From: Quillaja saponaria
Lineage: Eukaryota > Streptophyta > Magnoliopsida > Fabales > Quillajaceae
Direction: 5' to 3'
DNA: 64,000 nucleotides
Assembly: GCA_029379385.1 (NCBI GenBank)
Contig: CM055605.1
Coordinates: 11,133,001 to 11,197,000, forward strand
Part shown: positions 58,700 through 64,000 of the stretch, piece after piece
How the letters are laid out: each line of letters starts with the position of its first letter
Position numbering within the stretch: the stretch's first letter is position 1
Notes under the pieces: generated by a model
Told to the model about the DNA's origin: nothing
The model's database searches: none
The model's input: only the letters and a program-made list of their open reading frames with translations
Position numbers and translations under genes: made by a program

Positions 58700-59700
58700 C
58701 TGTCTCCAGTCCACAGTCAGATAAGTGGATTGAAGCCATGAGAGAAAAGATGCAATCTATGGTACATAATGGTGTATGGGAATTGGTTGCACTTCTAGAG
58801 GGTTGCAGACCGATTGGCTGCAAGTGGGTTTACAAGACCAAGAAAGATTCAAAAGAAAAAATTGAGCGTTTCAAAGCAAGACTTATAGCCAAAGGTTTCT
58901 CTCAAAGAGAAGGTGTGGATTTTAGTGAGACTTTCTCTCTTGTCTCAACTAAAGACTCTTTTAGGGTATCATGGCATTGGTGGCTCATTTTAATCTTGAG
59001 TTACATCAGCTAGATGTTAAGACAGTCTTCTTAAATGAAGATCTTGCTGAAAAGGTTTATAAGGTACAACCTGAAGGTTTCAAAGAAAATGGAGAGAATG
59101 AACTTGTTTGTAGACTCACGAAATCTATCTATGGTCTAAAACAAGCATCTCGACAGTGGTTCTTAAAGTTTGATGAGGTAATCACCTCTCTTGGTTTTGT
59201 TGAAAATAAGATTGATAAGTGCATATATCTCAAAGTCAGTGAGAACAAATTTATCATACTAGTTTTATATGTTGATGATATTTTGCTTGCCAATAGTGAT
59301 GTTGGTTTATTACATGAGACAAAACTGATGTTATCAAAGACATTCAACACGAAGGATCTTGGGGAAGCATCATTTATCCTTAGCATTGAAATTCATCATG
59401 ACAGATCTCGTCATTTGTTAGGTCTTTCTTAGCGAGCATACATTGATCGTGTGCTCGATAGGTTTAACATGCAAAAATGTAAGCCTGGGGATGTACCAGT
59501 TGTCAAGGGTGATAGACTCAGCTTGGATCAGTGTCCTGTTAATGATTTTCAGAGGGACTTCATGAAGAATGTGCCTTATGCTAGTGTAGTTGGAAGCTTG
59601 TTATATGCTCATGTTTGCACCATACCTGACATTGCTTTTGCAATAAGAGTTCTTGGTAGATTCAGTCAAACCCAAGTCCAGAACATTGGGTTGCTGTGAA
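58700..59700 (+). pseudogene. Copia reverse transcriptase, one frameshift in the core
   Basis: EAMREKMQSMVHNGVWELV, then CKWVYKTKKDSKEKIERFKA and LIAKGFSQREGVDFSETFS; frameshift near 58970; then HQLDVKTVFLNEDLAEKVY, YGLKQASRQWFLKFD and the intact catalytic box VLYVDDILLANSD (59265-59300). A TAG at 59430 interrupts the connection to RNase H. Confidence 0.9.
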
Positions 59701-60290
59701 GAAAGTTATGAGGTATTTGCAGAAGATCAAAGATTTTATGCTGTTGTATAGAAAAGTTAATCACCTTGAGTTGATTGGTTACTCTGATTCTGACTTTGCT
59801 GGTTGCAAGGATGATTTGAAATCCACATCAGGATACATTTTCATGTTTCCTGGGGGAGCCGTATCTTGGAAAAGTTCTAAACAGACAATCACTGCTTTTT
59901 CCACTATGCAGACTGAGTTCGTTGTTTGTTATAGAGCTTCGATACAGGGTATATGGTTAAAGAACATGATAACTTGTCTTGGTGTAATTGATTCGATCTC
60001 TAAACCTTTTAAAATTTACTGTGACAATAGTTCTGTTGTGTTCTTTTCAAAGAATAAAAAAACTCTAGTGTATCGAAAGCTAGAGATATTAAGTATCTGG
60101 CTACCAGGGATTTAGTGAAAAAGGGGGACATTGTGTTTGAATATATTGAAACAGAAAAAATCTTAACAGATGCTTTAACCAAAGGACTTAGGACTGGGGT
60201 TTTCAAAAGTCATGTTGATAACATGAGTATTGTGAAGTCCTTTGATTTTTGGGTTAGTGGGAGTTTGCGTTGTTTTATTCAAACTAGCTA
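59696..60290 (+). pseudogene. Copia RNase H, near intact
   Basis: MKKVMRYLQKIKDFMLLYRK, GYSDSDFAGCKDDLKSTSGY (with the catalytic Asp), SWKSSKQTITAFSTMQTEFV (Glu) and YCDNSSVVFFSKN (Asp). A frameshift near 60075 leads to the tail motif ILTDALTKGL (60165). Confidence 0.9.
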
Positions 60291-60933
60291 GCATGTTATA
60301 TATGCTATTTTATGTTTGTTTACATCCTTGTTGGATGATATGTTTTATTAATAAAGATAATAGTTATTTTTATTATGATATGATTAATATTGTATGTGCA
60401 CATATGATTATTTATGACATGTCATTGCATTAAAATCTTAAGACTTTGTTTTTGTCTTAAGTATGACGGTTTTGTCAATTTAGAGGTATATCTCAGATGA
60501 TACTAATTGGATATATCGAGATGGTTGTTGAGACATACAAGCTTAAAATTAAGCTTAAGTGATTTCTAGTGCTTTATAAAGCATCCAATTTTAATGAAAT
60601 CACCTGGAGAACCGACAATAAAAATAGCATATGTTGATCACATTTAGATGCTATTTTTCTTGCTACACTACCACATCTAGATCCATTGCAGATTAGGTTG
60701 TTGGCATTTGTAACCATGGATTGGTCTTGTGTCGTTTAAGTGACACAATAATTGTCATGATTCGGTATTAATAACTTAATTAGGCTAGATTGTTTGAAGC
60801 GCGTCTCAGGACCAAAAATTTTCATTTAAAATTGTGGCCACATAAAAGTTTTACCTTGTCCGAGAGTCGTTTTCTAGAAAAATATTTTTTAAAATTTTTA
60901 AAACTACAATTAATGATTGCCTAAGTGGGAGAA

Positions 60934-61396
60934 TGTTAGAAATTTCATATGTGGGCTGCCTTTAATTATATGGTTTTGTTTTTAATAATAAAACGGGCTT
61001 AAAAGTTTGGTCAATTTGAGACATGTTGGTAAAAGCCCATATAGTTTATGTGATCATTTAGGATAGGGCTTAAGCACACTTTTTATCTGATTAGATGTGG
61101 ATTGGCAGTAAGTGTAGGCTGAGTGACTTTAGGAGTCTTTAATGGGAGGACTCTTAGAGTTTTATGTGACATGAAATAGCTAGGTTCCCTCTTCTCTATA
61201 TATATATGCATCTTGCCCCATTGAAAGCTGCCATTAAGAAACACAGAGAGTACGGAGAGGAAGCTGGCTATGTAAAGCAATTATTGAGGCGTGCTTGGCT
61301 GAGATTCCATATATCCACTATGGCGCAATCAGGTATGCAAACTTTATTATTAATGTGTTCTAAATTCATGTATAAGATCCTGTATAATTTATAACA
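60934..61396 (+). repeat. 3' LTR of Copia, retains ATG and splice donor
   Basis: 463 bp. It carries ATG GCG CAA TCA G at 61320-61332 followed by GTATGC, so the exon-1 cassette is kept in both LTRs. Confidence 0.95.
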
Positions 61397-61547
61397 CAGA
61401 ATGCCACAGCTTCTTTCTTCATATCCTCTTGGTGCGGGCAATAGGAGCTACGGAGCCATGTAAAGAGCTATTTAATAGGTTCTCGTTGGAGAATTTATGT
61501 AGACATCAAAAACCCCAAATCATATTGGATCTCATAGACGTTTCCAA

Positions 61548-61965
61548 TGTTAAAACTAGATTTGACCAGGCTTAGGTATCCTCCACATAGCTGACTTGCA
61601 AAGGGCGAACCCTTTGACCTGTGAAAAATCGGATGTCAAAGTCAGTATATGTTATAGTATAGAAGTTGAAAAGTTATAAAAGAATAAGATTTGTCAAGAC
61701 AACCTATCTTTGTTTAGGACTTTTGAATCCCTTTATAGAGGAGTTAAGTTGGAGTATTAATCATAGTAGTAATGACGTCCACAATAATAATAACGTCCTT
61801 TACAATAATAATGGATGTTTGTTCTAATAATAATCGATGATAATGATATTTATTATAATATTAATAAGAATTAATGGTAGCAGCTACATTTCGGATTAAT
61901 CTGTTATAATTGAATCGTGCCACGTGTGATAATATCATTGGGATTGGTACAATCATGTATGATCA
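61548..61965 (-). repeat. LTR of outer element, right copy
   Basis: Direct repeat of 51194-51624. Confidence 0.85.
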
Positions 61966-61970
61966 AATAC

Positions 61971-63104
61971 ATTTCTTTAACATGATATGTCAAACTCTAA
62001 CTTTAAGGCTATATTAATTTCTTTTAGTACTGATATTCCTTAAATTAATTATTTTATGTCCTTTTATCGATCCCTTTTCATTTGGTAACTGATCATAAAG
62101 TTTTTATGTTATCTTTGGAGTAATTTTAAAGATTTTGTATACCAACATTTAATGAATAATTTTGATTACTTATATTTAAGCCTATTAGAATGTTTATTAT
62201 TTCTCTCAAATATTTTGATTGTGAATCTTATTTAATTTGATAAATTTTTACTTGCTTTCACTAAGAAAAGAAAAAAATTTCTATGCTTTTTTGTTTGTTT
62301 TATTTTAGGTGGGTTTGATCGATGAGCATAAGTATCATTTGGAAGTGTCTTAAGAAAGATATACATATTAATGTATTCTTTTTCCTTTTCTTTTATTCGA
62401 TTGAAGAGGGAATATTTTGATATAGTTGTAAGATTTTATAAATTTGTCTATAGGGTATAAAATAAAAATAAAATAAAAAAGTTTATTGGAGGAATATGGT
62501 ATACATTTAAAAGAATTTAATTTTCTATTATGTTCTAAATGACATCCTCTGTTTGGATTAAAAATCTTAAGATAATGATTTTTTTTTTTCATTGTTGTTG
62601 AGGTATATGCAATGCTATAAATAAATTTAATAATATTTTTTTTCTTTTGTCAAAATCTATTTTTAGTTTAAAAAAAAAAAAAGTTAGGACAATTCATTCC
62701 TCATCGAACGTAATATACAGAAAGTGATAGTTACATTTTTTTAAGTAATAAGACATTGAATATTAGATATAGCCATGCAAAACAAATGAAAAATAACATT
62801 AAGTCATAGTACATTGAGTATTCTCAAAAATAAAAAAGAGATAATTTAAAAATAATAAAGCTGAATCATATATCTATGTATTTCTATTTATTTTTATCAT
62901 TATTATGGATTTTTTTCCTATATAATTTATCTTTAAAAATTAAATTTTAGCTATTTAATTTGTCAAGACATTCATAAAAACTAGAATCATTGCATGGGGG
63001 TCAAAAAGTTTTTCTATATATATATATATGATTGAAAGGGAAAGAAAACAACAAAAACTAAGAAGTAGAATCTACGTTGCCAAGCTACCCAAAGCAGGAG
63101 GAAC
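61971..63104. other. No gene recognised
   Basis: AT-rich spacer with poly-T/poly-A runs and (TA)n at 63017-63029. Confidence 0.5.
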
Positions 63105-64000
63105 TTAAGGCCAAGTTAAATCGCAATCATTCACATCCAGAGCCATTTTAGCCACATGGTCAGCTATTCTATTACCTTCTCGATGAATATGTTGAAGATA
63201 CATTTCCCACTCCCTGGTCAGCAGTCTACGAATATCCTTGATTAAAAGCTTGTGGGCATTAAAGGAACACGGCTCTTTAGAGACCAAATTAATTATTAAC
63301 TTTGAATCAACCTCCACAATTAAATTCTGAAACCCCTTGTTCCAAGCAGATAGGACACCTAGTCTCAGAGCCCACAACTCAGCTCTAACGGAACTACAAC
63401 AGCCTAAACTTTTACCGAAGCCAAACTCCCAACCTCGACAACTGTTTCGGATCACCCCAGCAACACTAGAAGGTCCTGGATTTCCAGGAAAGGCCCCATC
63501 TGTATTTAATTTCACCCAATTCACAGGAGGTGGACTCCAACTCACCCAAGCATCGACATACTGCTTCATGGGAATTATCAAAGCACTAGTCTTATCAACA
63601 TTAGCTATTTCCAAAGAAGCTTCTAAACATGTCTCTGGGTTCAAAGACCATCTGAATTCCTCCTCAAACACACTCAAATTGCGCTATTTCCATATAAGCC
63701 AGCACGTAATACCAAAGAACATCTGCCATTGTTTGCCTCCAGTTGCATTGTTTGTTTCCATCTGCCATTGTTTGTCTCCATTAGCATTGTTGTGCATAAC
63801 CCAATCTTTAACCCCCCAATGCATAAAAAGGTGGGTCACTCCTATTGCTGAAGATCACATCCCACACTCTACGTGTTGTATGATAATCCCTAAGTGCATG
63901 GCACATAGATTCCACTTCTTTTGAACACAAAGAGCACAAAGGACTCGTTCCTTGTATTCTACGGGCTCGAATATCAGTGGTCAGCAGACCCTCATGCACA
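63105..64000 (-). mobile_element. LINE 3' end: RT zinc-binding module plus RNase H domain
   Basis: Minus strand from the window edge: LLTTDIRARRIQGTSPLCSL then CSKEVESMCHALRD, the zf-RVT CxxC...CxxxxH module. After a frameshift WQMFFGITCWLIWK leads into a TAG where Trp/Arg is expected. Then an open 190-codon frame (63677-63105) holds a complete RNase H domain: NTDGAFPGNPG, VRAELWALRLG, VEVDSKLII, HIHREGNRIADHVA, with all four acidic positions present. The element continues beyond the right edge. Confidence 0.85.

Larger units (their letters stand above)
54191..61396 (+). mobile_element. Full-length Copia retrotransposon, nested, recently decayed
   Basis: LTRs 54191-54675 and 60934-61396. Target duplication CAGAA at 54186-54190 and 61397-61401. 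Primer binding site TGATATCAGAGCC (54678-54690), one base from the tRNA-Met complement. Polypurine tract AAGTGGGAGAA just before 60934. Gag, protease, integrase, RT and RNase H are all present in order, with about eight frame breaks. LTRs differ at roughly 35 positions, about 92-93 percent identity by hand. Confidence 0.95.
51194..61965 (-). mobile_element. Outer non-autonomous LTR element, split by a nested Copia
   Basis: LTRs 51194-51624 (431 bp) and 61548-61965 (418 bp) share blocks such as GACTTGCAAAGGGCG and GAGTTAAGTTGGAGTATTAAT. Target duplication AATAC lies at 51189-51193 and 61966-61970. Without the nested Copia and its duplicated 5-mer the element is about 3.6 kb. The interior (51625-54190 and 61397-61547) shows no gag or pol. 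Minus orientation is inferred from a purine tract (TTTTTTGGGGAACTAG) at the 51624 LTR and a TGG-starting sequence next to the 61548 LTR. Confidence 0.85.

Noticed and set aside
63337..63924. 195-codon plus-strand frame
   Set aside because: Antisense of the LINE RNase H domain, which has all catalytic motifs on the minus strand.

Overview
This is an AT-rich stretch of a dicot-type angiosperm nuclear genome. It holds intron-bearing plant housekeeping genes (REX1-B domain protein, NADH-cytochrome b5 reductase 1, a decayed VPS36), a secreted cysteine-rich peptide of the plant-specific ECA1/prolamin-like family, and a large load of plant LTR, LINE, hAT, Harbinger-type and CACTA-like elements. No rRNA, organellar, bacterial or CRISPR feature was seen. 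Species cannot be assigned from the sequence alone. All exon structures were read by hand from splice sites and reading-frame continuity.

Layout. 1-6.2 kb: a 2.7 kb solo-LTR-like element with a 5-bp target duplication, then broken fragments of an aspartate/glutamate racemase gene and a papain-like protease gene lying head to head. 6.5-18.1 kb: decayed Copia elements on the minus strand, with duplicated LTR-integrase-RNase H modules, a 2.2 kb LTR-type insertion, and a gag gene split by about 4.4 kb of sequence with CACTA-like ends. That 4.4 kb contains an intact ECA1-like secreted peptide gene (16.1 kb). 18.6-19.4 kb: LINE fragment. 19.6-29.5 kb is the genic core: REX1-B (minus, 4 exons, intact), a divergently placed VPS36 pseudogene (plus, 7 exons, at least five disabling lesions) and CBR1 (minus, 9 exons, intact, 282 aa).

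30.5-63.9 kb is mostly elements. These are a complete 2.4 kb non-autonomous Ty3/Gypsy-derived element (30572-33009), a LINE fragment, a 3.3 kb coding-free LTR element (35602-38932), a hAT-type MITE, a hAT transposase relic, a proline-rich secreted protein gene (47135) with a relic paralogue 3 kb downstream, and a Harbinger-type MITE. A nested pair follows: an outer LTR element (51194-61965, duplication AATAC) interrupted by a full-length Copia element (54191-61396, duplication CAGAA). A LINE RNase H segment runs to the right edge.

The main observations to check are: (1) the Copia element whose gag start codon and splice donor lie inside the LTR, so gag is predicted to be read from a spliced RNA; (2) the multiply disabled but intron-retaining VPS36 copy beside an intact REX1-B; (3) the head-to-head racemase/papain fragments that look like captured gene pieces; (4) the ECA1-like gene inside a putative CACTA element; (5) the repeat-containing proline-rich secreted protein and its relic.
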